NCBI GenBank assembly: GCA_043797615.1
Contig: JAZDPK010000030.1
Span: 17,252 to 81,251 of the forward strand
Length of the DNA: 64,000 bases
Direction: 5' to 3'
From: JAZDPK01 sp043797615
GTDB lineage: Bacteria; Patescibacteriota; Patescibacteriia; UBA11705; JABHMO01
Shown one piece after another: positions 25,101 through 31,238 of this stretch. A program made the translations under genes and the position numbers. Under the pieces are notes generated by a model. It worked only from the letters and a program-made list of their open reading frames with translations, did not search any database and was not told where the DNA came from. The first letter of the stretch is position 1. Each line of letters opens with the position of its first letter.

Positions 25101-26200
25101 AAATATGACACTGGATTATAGCAAAACATCTTATGATTGCTTGTCGCCGCAATTTCACGGCCGCTTTTTGTCTTGAATGTGATCAATTTGACCGTTTTTT
25201 TATTTTTATTGACGTGGTTCACTTTGCTGTAGCTCAAATATCCTTTTCCAACTGCGGTGGCGACCTCATTTCCTTTTACTATTTTATCGATTCTGACGTT
25301 TCCGTGCTTGGTCATAATCAAACTGTCTCCCGGCAAGCATTGGTCGTCGTCCCCGACAACATTGATATTTTTTTTCGGACCGGCCAAAAGTTTGATCAAT
25401 TCGTATTGCACGAAATTCGTGTCCTGAAACTCGTCAACCAAAATATATTTGAACTGCTTGCGGTATTTATTCAGAATAAGCGGCCGCTCTCTCAGCAATT
25501 TGACCGCGTACATGAGCAAATCGCCGAAATCCAGGCTGTCGTTTTCCAACAATATCTGCTGGTAAACATGATAAGCGTTCGCCACTTCGCCAATGCGCAT
25601 GATTTCCGATTTGATCAGCTCTTTCTTTTCCGCTTCGTTAAATTCGCTAAGGTCGAATTGCTTGACAAAGGAAGTCGAATCGGAATTCAATTTTATTTCC
25701 TCGGCGTAATCAAGATAGCTTTGCGGATAAATCCCCTCGTCTTTGCAGCGGGAAAAATGCTTGAGCAAAGCGTGGATGAATTTCGCCGGATTGCCGATCG
25801 GCCGGTAATAATCAAGATTGAACCGATCCAGATTTTTTCGAACTAAAAGCCAGGCCTCGGTTTCGTCGAGCAGTTTGTAATTGTTCGGCAGGCCGATGTC
25901 GATCGCGTGCCTCTTGATCAATTTGTCGGCAAAGGCGTGGAACGTGGAAACCCACAGATCAACGTAGCCGTAAGGCAGCATAAGATCGATGCGCTCTTCC
26001 ATTTCCTGCGCCGCCTTGTCCGTGAACGTCAAAGCCAGCACTTCGTCGACATTCGCATTCTTTTCCGTAATCAGCCAGGCAATGCGCGCCGTAATGACCC
26101 GCGTCTTGCCCGTGCCGGCGCCGGCAACAATAAGCATCGGCCCGTCGCCGTGCATGATGGCGGATTTCTGCTGTTCGTTTGAATCGGAGATAATGCTCAT
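22106..26200 (-). CDS. UvrD/PcrA-like helicase with PD-(D/E)XK nuclease domain, interrupted by an intein
   Basis: 1364-aa precursor; about 993 aa after intein removal. Superfamily 1 helicase motifs: GAGTGKT (Walker A), VDEFQDTN (motif II), the GDDDQ-SIYKFRGA motif III in which the intein sits, LTENFRSCQEIL (motif IV) and VAMTRAKRGLY (motif VI). The C-terminal 250 residues form a RecB-like nuclease with VEIIDYKTGK and Cys residues (NCPLQY, then CQYCGYKDIC) that fit a 4Fe-4S cluster, as in AddB and Cas4. It probably acts in recombinational DNA repair. Start 26200 follows an extended -10 (TGCTAAAAT) by 8 nt; an ATG at 26218 is an alternative. Confidence 0.95.
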   Translation of the reverse strand: MSIISDSNEQQKSAIMHGDGPMLIVAGAGTGKTRVITARIAWLITEKNANVDEVLALTFTDKAAQEMEERIDLMLPYGYVDLWVSTFHAFADKLIKRHAIDIGLPNNYKLLDETEAWLLVRKNLDRFNLDYYRPIGNPAKFIHALLKHFSRCKDEGIYPQSYLDYAEEIKLNSDSTSFVKQFDLSEFNEAEKKELIKSEIMRIGEVANAYHVYQQILLENDSLDFGDLLMYAVKLLRERPLILNKYRKQFKYILVDEFQDTNFVQYELIKLLAGPKKNINVVGDDDQCLPGDSLIMTKHGNVRIDKIVKGNEVATAVGKGYLSYSKVNHVNKNKKTVKLITFKTKSGREIAATSNHKMFCYNPVSYFHHFHSGHEDKQYYYVYLMQKQELGWRLGITNDLSVRLRLERSADKIVAVKSCENEEEARYMETLLSLKYGIPTVCFQERDGIMTKRKWSEKLYRDLNVEEGVRRLAKDFNIDLDSHQFCLDAVNRGDKVRIKINLELCQRNYRSKHTKGIFLQTPQVLHCLSLETSHKPTIDKLKKMGFVMQDAKKSGKRLRIASADLPYLGKIAKKIQNETGGIIEHYLKAGKAKSNVNKALVMPTSNVLKGMFLPVVTKKGIIYDQIIDRKEKEKTIFVYDLEVDRTHNYVANGILVHNSIYKFRGASISNIMQFKEDFPEAKEVVLTENFRSCQEILDLAYKFIVQNNPYRLEAKLGIDKKLKSNLKENCCISHIHKATGEDEARFVVDKIIELQKRNNALWSDFAILVRANDTANIFINLFEQANIPYQFLAMKGLYNKPIVLDILNYFKMLDNYHESSAVFRVLNFEFLHIAPDQAAKLAHYAKEKTMSLFEAVKQAAAIPGITPETLASLNKIIVQIEKDSAIAKMKKPSEILLSFMYNSGYLAHVQKKKEREVREEIDYLNQFLKKIQQFETNANDPRLKDLMELFKLEQEAGESGRLIFDLETGPETVKIMTIHSAKGLEYPYVFIPNLVDRKFPTDERTETISIPDALIKENIPEGDFHLEEERRLFYVAMTRAKRGLYFSSADNYGGAREKKLSRFLTELGYKKEEYEKCVKKDQTVFDGVQSAERKGVEKEFNYELPKSFSFSQMRTYENCPLQYKFANILKIQTFGGPQLTFGSVIHAALQKFLEQCSLAQSNVQPDLFVAKEQKPNIEILSLENLYKIYDECWSDDWYENKAQKEDYYKKGKEHLKNFHQTFRETMPAVKFLEQTFHMKIGDCNFSGRIDRIDDVDNGKVEIIDYKTGKAPDESKLSTDDRRQLVFYQIAAEEVLKLPVASLKYYYLDENKFVPFIAKENDKIKLKERFLENIEQIKKQNFAPCPSQFVCQYCGYKDICEYKKI
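24227..25339 (-). mobile_element. Intein (371 aa) with a GIY-YIG-like endonuclease domain
   Basis: In frame within the helicase, between GDDDQ and SIYKFRG. It begins CLPGDSLIMTKHGNVRIDKI (block A, Cys1), has TSNHKMF (block B TxxH) and ends with VYDLEVDRTHNYVANG and ILVHN (blocks F and G), followed by Ser+1. After block B comes YYYVYLMQ ... WRLGITNDLSVRLRLE and a Glu in ARYMETLLSLKYG, which matches a GIY-YIG nuclease, not the common LAGLIDADG type. About 200 residues of basic, partly helix-turn-helix-like sequence follow and may recognise DNA. Splicing should restore the helicase; all splice-junction residues are present. Confidence 0.92.
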
Positions 26201-26208
26201 ATGAGGAT

Positions 26209-26217
26209 ATTTTAGCA
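26209..26217 (-). promoter_or_regulatory. Extended -10 of the helicase gene
   Basis: Minus strand TGCTAAAAT, 8 nt before ATG 26200. This has the same geometry as the promoters at 4118 and 54288 and implies a nearly leaderless mRNA. Confidence 0.5.
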
Positions 26218-26271
26218 TGAACGGACGTTTTTGCGCAATGCGCTGTTTTATTTTATAACTTTTTAAAAATT

Positions 26272-26303
26272 AAACTCACAGTCCGGTGTTGAACTGTGAG
26301 TTT
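26272..26303 (-). terminator. Terminator of the sigma-like gene
   Basis: AAACTCACAGT (26272-26282) pairs with ACTGTGAGTTT (26293-26303); TTTAATTTTT follows on the minus strand. Confidence 0.85.
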
Positions 26304-26311
26304 GGCCTGGA

Positions 26312-26620
26312 TCAAACCACGGCTTGGCGCAATTGGTGAATCGCCCTATCGATGATGAGCGGGATCACCTTCTCCTTGTATCCGGTAGCTTCGGCGATCT
26401 CGGCATAGTCATGGTACTGACCATCTTCGAGGCCGAAATTCATGACCAGTACTTGCCGGACGCTGGGACACATCATTTGAAGCTGCGCTTTGACCGCTTC
26501 CAACGCATTTTCCCTGTCCTCCCGCTTGGCCAGGGCTATCAGGGTTTCTTCCGGAGAATCATCGGTCGCCGGATTGAAAACCGCCATTCTCTTTCTTTCG
26601 ATCAAATTTTTTCCCACCAT
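26312..26620 (-). CDS. Small protein with a sigma-70 region 4-like helix-turn-helix
   Basis: 102 aa, ATG fixed by AACAGGAGG. Residues about 45-100 resemble sigma region 4: MMCPSVRQVLVMNFGLEDGQ, then YAEIAEATGYKEKVIPLIID and AIHQLRQ, matching the pattern 'L..RER.VL...R..DG...T..EIA...G.S...V..I...AL..LR'. No region 2 is present, so it cannot be a full sigma factor; it may be a DNA-binding regulator or bind RNA polymerase. It is monocistronic with consensus promoter and terminator. Confidence 0.65.
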   Translation of the reverse strand: MVGKNLIERKRMAVFNPATDDSPEETLIALAKREDRENALEAVKAQLQMMCPSVRQVLVMNFGLEDGQYHDYAEIAEATGYKEKVIPLIIDRAIHQLRQAVV

Positions 26621-26679
26621 TTTTTCCTCCTGTTAAATTTTGTTTTTATGCAATAAACATAATGCGCGACGAACTATAC

Positions 26680-26708
26680 AGCATACACCATTTTTAGTAA
26701 TTTGTCAA
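26680..26708 (-). promoter_or_regulatory. Sigma70-type promoter of the sigma-like gene
   Basis: Minus strand TTGACA (26708-26703), 17 bp, TATGCT (26685-26680). Confidence 0.7.
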
Positions 26709-26794
26709 TAGAAACGTTTATTTAACTATGGTTCTATAATAATTTTAGACAAAAAAATAAAGCGCTGGTATTAGCCAATGTCTTATTTTGTATT

Positions 26795-27955
26795 TTAAAT
26801 TGACTCAATCCCCCAAATTTTACCGCGTCCGGAATTGCCTCTATCATCCACATTGTTTTTCAGCCGCTCGCCGATCATGTCCGCGATCTGCCGCATTTTG
26901 CCGGCGTTCAATTTGCCGTTTTCAAGCAGATAATCTTTTGATTCTTTCAGCGATATTACGCCGGCGGTCGCCGAGCCGAACTTTTCGATTTCATCGGCGC
27001 TCCGTTTCACGCTCTTGCCGTTTGCCGTTTGAAAATCCAAATTGCCGATATAATTTTTTATCTTCTTTTCATATCCTCCCTTTCGGCAAATGTTTTTTAT
27101 CGCAGTTTGCATTTTTCCGTTTATAATATCAAACACTTCTCTCGCCTCCTCGCTGTTCAATCCGGGCAAAGTTAAAATGAACTCTTCGCCGCCGGTGGCG
27201 CGGATCACCGACGACTCAATGCCTGTTTGTTTAATTTTATTTTTTAAATTTTCTGGAATGGAATTTAATTCCTCCTGCATAATGCGGCTCGCGGTCATCA
27301 GACTGATATCGCCGAGCTTATGCCCGCCGGTTTCGTTTATCGCTTTTAAATTATCAAAATCCAACGAAATCATGGCGTAGTCAAAACCTTTCTTGTCGGC
27401 CTTGCGCAATTCAGACGGAATTATTCCGGACAGATATTCATAATTTTTCGTCAATGTCAGGTTGTCGTAATAGCGGTCGGATTGAAGGCTTCGCATTGTT
27501 TTCATTATTTCCTCAAAACGCTTTTTTTTTGTCGAAACAATCCTCTCTTCCATTTTTTTAAAACTCTTGGCCAATTTGTCGGCAACCAGCGATTCGCCGT
27601 TTTGTTCAGCAAAACGCATGCGTTCTTGCAATATTTTTTCCAACGCCATTTGCGCCGCATTGCACTCATTCAAGACAAATTCGGTAACTTTTCCATTGTC
27701 GCTCGCGTCCATATTTGCCATTGTGTTTTCGGAAATAACGAATGAATTTCTGGATTTTTTCTTTTGTTTTTCAGTAATAATGTTCGCGGCATCGACGATC
27801 CTTCCAAAACGTTTTTTTTGGTTTTTTAAGATCAAATTACGCCAAAATTCGTTTTTATCCATGTCCGATTTATTTGCAAAATCGTTGATGCTTTTGTAAA
27901 CCTCTTTGTATGTTTTTCCTTTCGCATTTTCTTTGAACTTTTGGGCGACCTCCAC
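26795..27955 (-). CDS. Second GGDEF half of a frameshifted double-GGDEF gene
   Basis: 386 aa as an isolated frame (GTG 27955), but the same frame stays open and protein-like to about 28144 without any ATG, GTG or TTG before 27955, so translation most likely enters by a shift from the upstream gene. The domain (about 175-340) has SLDFDNLKAINETGGHKLGD and ATGGEEFILTLPG, the diguanylate cyclase signature. The N-terminal 170 residues are helical and charged, without membrane segment. c-di-GMP enzymes are not usual in CPR bacteria. Part of the DxLTxLxNR motif is altered (YDNLTLTKNYEYL), so activity is uncertain. Confidence 0.8.
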   Translation of the reverse strand: MEVAQKFKENAKGKTYKEVYKSINDFANKSDMDKNEFWRNLILKNQKKRFGRIVDAANIITEKQKKKSRNSFVISENTMANMDASDNGKVTEFVLNECNAAQMALEKILQERMRFAEQNGESLVADKLAKSFKKMEERIVSTKKKRFEEIMKTMRSLQSDRYYDNLTLTKNYEYLSGIIPSELRKADKKGFDYAMISLDFDNLKAINETGGHKLGDISLMTASRIMQEELNSIPENLKNKIKQTGIESSVIRATGGEEFILTLPGLNSEEAREVFDIINGKMQTAIKNICRKGGYEKKIKNYIGNLDFQTANGKSVKRSADEIEKFGSATAGVISLKESKDYLLENGKLNAGKMRQIADMIGERLKNNVDDRGNSGRGKIWGIESI

Positions 27956-28098
27956 ATTTTCGCCAAATTCGATTTCAACCGTATTGATAATTTCCGCCAG
28001 ATCAGAATCGGTTATTTCCGAATCTTCGTTGAAATCAACGTGTACGGCGGCGACGGTGACCGTACCGATTTCAAATCCAAAATCATTTTTGATTTGCG

Positions 28099-28959
28099 TT
28101 AAGGATTTTTTTTCTTCACCCTCCGCCGTTTGATCGCTTTTTTCAATTCAAGGACAAAATCCGCCGGTTCGATTTCATTGGTAAATTCAAACGCTTTGAT
28201 TTTCTTCGCTTGCGCTTTGGCTGATTTGAACTCCGGCTTTTTAATCATTTCCGAATTGAATTCTGACCGATTGCGGCTTTCCGTTAAAATCGCGTTTTCC
28301 AGAAAATCAATCGTTGCGTTCGGTTTGTTCATTTGCGCGTCAAGATCTTTGAAAATTTCGTTCAACGCCTGGTTTATTTTATTTTTTATTTCCAGCGCTT
28401 TATCGATAATTTGCTGCTTGGAAAGCTGCTTTTCAACGAGAATAAAAATTTCTTCGCCGCCGAGGCGCGCGGAAAAGCCGCTATCCTTGGTGCATTCGAG
28501 CAAAACCTGCCCGACTTTTTGCAAAGCAATATCGCCGAACGTATGGGAAAACTCATTGTAAGCCTTGAAAAAATCAATGTCCATACTGACGACGGAAATT
28601 GTTCTTATCTTATCCGAAGAATTTTCAACGGCTTTGAAATATTCGATTCCTTTTTTAAACAATCCTCTCCGGTTTTCCAAATGCGTCAATCCATCCATGT
28701 CCACCGATTCTTCGAACCGTTCCAGTAATCCGGCGGCCGCAGTCAATTCATCTTCCGCAAATTCGCCTTTCAAATCGGTTTTCAAAATCTCGGGCAATCG
28801 CACTTGCTTAGAAATATCCTGCAATTCATTTTCAATTTTCTTCTTTTTCGCGACAAGCCAGGCGTTTTCCTTGGCCGATAAAAAATCATTCGACCGTTTT
28901 CCCTGTTCGCCTGCCAGAGTTGCCAGCGCCAATATGTTGTTCGCTTCGTTTTTATGCAT
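28099..28959 (-). CDS. First GGDEF half of a double-GGDEF gene
   Basis: 286 aa. An N-terminal helical region (1-85) is followed by a GGDEF domain: MDGLTHLENRRGL, VSMDIDFFKAYNEFSHTFGD and ARLGGEEIFILVE. These are well-kept cyclase motifs. No sensor or membrane domain is present. The frame ends with RRRVKKKNP just after an A8 run; a -1 shift there would continue into the second GGDEF domain, giving one protein of about 720 aa. A -10-like TATAAT pair lies 20-35 bp upstream of the ATG. No SD. Confidence 0.85.
   Translation of the reverse strand: MHKNEANNILALATLAGEQGKRSNDFLSAKENAWLVAKKKKIENELQDISKQVRLPEILKTDLKGEFAEDELTAAAGLLERFEESVDMDGLTHLENRRGLFKKGIEYFKAVENSSDKIRTISVVSMDIDFFKAYNEFSHTFGDIALQKVGQVLLECTKDSGFSARLGGEEIFILVEKQLSKQQIIDKALEIKNKINQALNEIFKDLDAQMNKPNATIDFLENAILTESRNRSEFNSEMIKKPEFKSAKAQAKKIKAFEFTNEIEPADFVLELKKAIKRRRVKKKNP
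28106..28113 (-). other. A8 run, frameshift site joining two GGDEF frames
   Basis: The minus-strand mRNA reads AAG AAA AAA AAT CCT TAA in the first frame; slipping back one base gives GAA GAA AAA AAA TCC TTA and continues in the second GGDEF frame. It may be programmed slippage, a real mutation or a sequencing error in the homopolymer. Confidence 0.7.
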
Positions 28960-29015
28960 AAATTTGATATTTAATTATACAGGCATTATACAACAGCTTT
29001 ATCGTTAAAAAAAGA

Positions 29016-29045
29016 AAAGCCTTGTTCGATTGCGAACCAGGCTTT
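29016..29045 (-). terminator. Terminator of the 45-aa gene
   Basis: AAAGCCT/AGGCTTT with inner GTTCG/CGAAC; TTTTCTTTTTTT follows on the minus strand. Confidence 0.85.
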
Positions 29046-29181
29046 AGTTGATTTTCACCCCGCGCTTTTCAGCGATTTGCCGGAGTTTCAATTCAACCAA
29101 GTCCAGCATTTTTTCGCTTACTTTTTCGCTAAACTTCGGCTTTTTTAATCCACGCTTGCGCTTTCCTTTCTTAACGTTCAT
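29044..29181 (-). CDS. Very basic small protein, 45 aa
   Basis: ATG 29181 follows CGGAGGTGCAAAA. The N-terminal half (MNVKKGKRKRGLKKPKFSEK) is extremely basic, and the second half is a charged helix. It may bind nucleic acid or the ribosome. The family is unknown. It has its own promoter and terminator and is divergent from the zinc-ribbon gene at 29321. Confidence 0.65.
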   Translation of the reverse strand: MNVKKGKRKRGLKKPKFSEKVSEKMLDLVELKLRQIAEKRGVKIN

Positions 29182-29216
29182 TTTTGCACCTCCGAAATTT
29201 TTACTTGTGTTGTATG

Positions 29217-29245
29217 AATTTAGCATAATTAAAAAGCATTGTCAA
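29217..29245 (-). promoter_or_regulatory. Promoter of the 45-aa gene
   Basis: Minus strand TTGACA (29245-29240), 17 bp, TAAATT with TG one base before it (TGCTAAATT). It lies back to back with the plus-strand promoter at 29256. Confidence 0.65.
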
Positions 29246-29255
29246 ATCCATGCTA

Positions 29256-29283
29256 TTGCCATTTATTACAATAATAATATAAT
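29256..29283 (+). promoter_or_regulatory. Promoter of the zinc-ribbon gene
   Basis: TTGCCA (29256-29261), 16 bp, TATAAT (29278-29283). Confidence 0.7.
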
Positions 29284-29320
29284 AAACTGGCTTCAACCAT
29301 TTATAAACCGGAGGTAAAAC

Positions 29321-29521
29321 ATGGAATTCTGTCCAAGATGCGCGAACATTCTGATTGAAAAAGAGACTCATCTTGCTTGCAGCAGCAAAGGATGTTCATA
29401 CGCTATTCGAAAAAAAACGATTGAATCCGATCCAAGAAGAAAAACTGTCAATCGCATCAACGAGCGCGCCGGACTGCAGGGACTGACCAGAGACGGCCGG
29501 TCGGTGCTCGGAAACAGATAA
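29321..29521 (+). CDS. Small zinc-ribbon protein, 66 aa
   Basis: ATG follows ACCGGAGGTAAAAC. The N-terminus MEFCPRCANILIEKE and LACSSKGC give a C-x2-C ... C-x4-C zinc ribbon, like the first ribbon of RNA polymerase subunit 9/TFS or other small ribbons. The basic C-terminus (RKTVNRINERAGLQG) has no known match. No enzyme domain is present; nucleic-acid binding is likely but unproven. Own promoter and terminator. Confidence 0.7.
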   Translation: MEFCPRCANILIEKETHLACSSKGCSYAIRKKTIESDPRRKTVNRINERAGLQGLTRDGRSVLGNR

Positions 29522-29529
29522 CGCTCGCA

Positions 29530-29558
29530 AAAGAGCGAACCTAAAAGGATCGCTCTTT
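29530..29558 (+). terminator. Terminator of the zinc-ribbon gene
   Basis: AAAGAGCGA (29530-29538) pairs with TCGCTCTTT (29550-29558), between convergent genes; it may also serve cvpA. Confidence 0.75.
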
Positions 29559-29562
29559 AAAT

Positions 29563-30069
29563 TTACATGAATGATTTGATGCTTTTCAGGGCTTGCGGAA
29601 AAAGAGGGATGAACATCAAGGCGATTTTCAACAACGTTTTGGCGACAACGGACGCGGCCATCTGGTCCATGACCCAGTCGCTTAGCGGATATTTCAGCAT
29701 GAAGAACAGAACGATCGACAGAATGAAAATCCCCTCGGCGAATCCAAGGATCAGACCGAGCAAACGGTCAAAACTGGCGATGAAAGGAAGCACCGTGATT
29801 ATCTGGAAAATCTTGCCGAATGCCCAGAACAGCAGGCTGATGATTTTGATGGAAACGCCGAAAATCAAAATGAACGCGATGATGTGCGCCAAATTCGATC
29901 CGCCGAACCAGGCGCCGACCAGGAGGTAATACCGGCTGGCGACGACCGCCGCGAGAATAAGTCCGATGATCGAGCCGAGCGATTCCAGAAAGCCTTTTTT
30001 AAATCCGAGCAGCGCGATGATTAAAATTATTCCGAGCAAAATGTAATCAAGCGTGACCATATATTTCAT
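29563..30069 (-). CDS. cvpA: CvpA-family membrane protein
   Basis: 168 aa with four membrane segments. The start MVTLDYILLGIILIIALLGF followed by KKGFLESLGSIIGLILA matches the CvpA family, which includes colicin V production and peptidoglycan-linked envelope proteins. ATG 30069 and 30060 are both possible. A TGCTATAAT about 20 bp upstream is a likely promoter. The precise role is unknown in this lineage. Confidence 0.85.
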   Translation of the reverse strand: MKYMVTLDYILLGIILIIALLGFKKGFLESLGSIIGLILAAVVASRYYLLVGAWFGGSNLAHIIAFILIFGVSIKIISLLFWAFGKIFQIITVLPFIASFDRLLGLILGFAEGIFILSIVLFFMLKYPLSDWVMDQMAASVVAKTLLKIALMFIPLFPQALKSIKSFM

Positions 30070-30201
30070 TGATCATTTATGTTTGAATTATAGCATATTC
30101 AATTGTTTGGTGGAATATGTCCGCCGGTTTCATATTATAGCCTATGAAGCCGCAATCTTTTGAAATTTGTAATTATTTGTAAATTTGTATATTTGTAGAG
30201 A

Positions 30202-31068
30202 TTAGTAATTCGTAACGAACAGATTTCTCGCGTTTTCATCTGTTATCTTTTCCGCTTTTTCAACTGTCCATCCTTTGATCTCCGCAATTTTTTTTACGAC
30301 AAACTCGACGTACTTCGGTTCGTTGCGCTTGCCGCGATAAGGAACCGGCGCAAGATACGGGCAATCGGTTTCCGCCAGGATGCGGTTTTCCGGAATTTCT
30401 TTCAATATTTTTTCCAGCTTTCCGGTTTTATCGAAAGTGATGATGCCGTTGAAGCCGAAATAAAATCCCAGGTCCAGAAAAGTTTTCACCGTTTCCATTG
30501 GACCGACGTAGCAATGCAGTACGCCGCCCTTGTCTGGCATGTTTTCTTTCAAAATCTCCAGCATATCGGCGTACGCTTCTTCAATATTTTCCTTCGTGCC
30601 GCGGCAATGCAGGATCATCGGCAATTTCAATTCATCCGCCAATTTTATATGTTCGATAAAAACTTTTTTTTGCTTTTCTTTTTTTTCCGCGATTGCAGTG
30701 TTTTCTTGATTTTTTGATTTATTGATTTCTTGATTCAAGTGGAAATAATCCAAACCGGTCTCTCCGATGGCAACGACTTTTTTATTGTCCGCCATCTTTT
30801 TATAATCTTCAGAATCAAAATCTTCTCTTTTCGATTTGAACATCGCGCCATCTTCTTTCACTTCCATTTCTTCCAAATGAATCGGATGCAAACCGATCGC
30901 CGCGTAAACGTTTTTAAATCGTTCCGCCATTTCCTTCGCCCGCTCGCTGGTTGAAAATTGAGAGCCGACCAAAATCAAGCCGAGATTGTTTTTCTCGGCT
31001 TCCTGCAGGATTTCTTCCGAATCGTTTTTAAACGCGTTGAAATTCACGTGCGCGTGGGTATCGAACAT
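30202..31068 (-). CDS. tatD: TatD-family metal-dependent hydrolase/DNase
   Basis: 288 aa TIM-barrel hydrolase with all metal-site motifs: FDTHAHVNF (HxH), GETGLDYFH, ILHCRG, VLHCYVGP and LAETDCPYLAP. TatD enzymes act as 3'-5' nucleases. After GLDYFHL about 20 residues rich in Asn, Lys and Gln (NQEINKSKNQENTAIAEKKE) are extra compared with the family; they are encoded by ATCAA-type word repeats, so the loop seems to have grown by repeat expansion. Confidence 0.93.
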   Translation of the reverse strand: MFDTHAHVNFNAFKNDSEEILQEAEKNNLGLILVGSQFSTSERAKEMAERFKNVYAAIGLHPIHLEEMEVKEDGAMFKSKREDFDSEDYKKMADNKKVVAIGETGLDYFHLNQEINKSKNQENTAIAEKKEKQKKVFIEHIKLADELKLPMILHCRGTKENIEEAYADMLEILKENMPDKGGVLHCYVGPMETVKTFLDLGFYFGFNGIITFDKTGKLEKILKEIPENRILAETDCPYLAPVPYRGKRNEPKYVEFVVKKIAEIKGWTVEKAEKITDENARNLFVTNY

Positions 31069-31076
31069 ATTTTACA

Positions 31077-31236
31077 ATAATCCGAATTAACACAATCAAA
31101 AAAAATTAAACATCCGAATGCTCCGAATATTCTTAGGACTAAATAACATTAGTAGTTTGCATTCGAAGAATTCGGATATATTTATTCGGATTATACATTG
31201 AGAGAATTCGGACTTTCCTCTTCATTCGGATTATGC
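31077..31236. repeat. CCGAAT/ATTCGG word repeat, copy 3 (double)
   Basis: ATCCGAATGCTCCGAATATT ... GAATTCGGATATATTTATTC ... and a second GAATTCGGAC ... ATTCGGATTATG. It fills the metG-tatD spacer. Confidence 0.8.
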
Positions 31237-31238
31237 AT

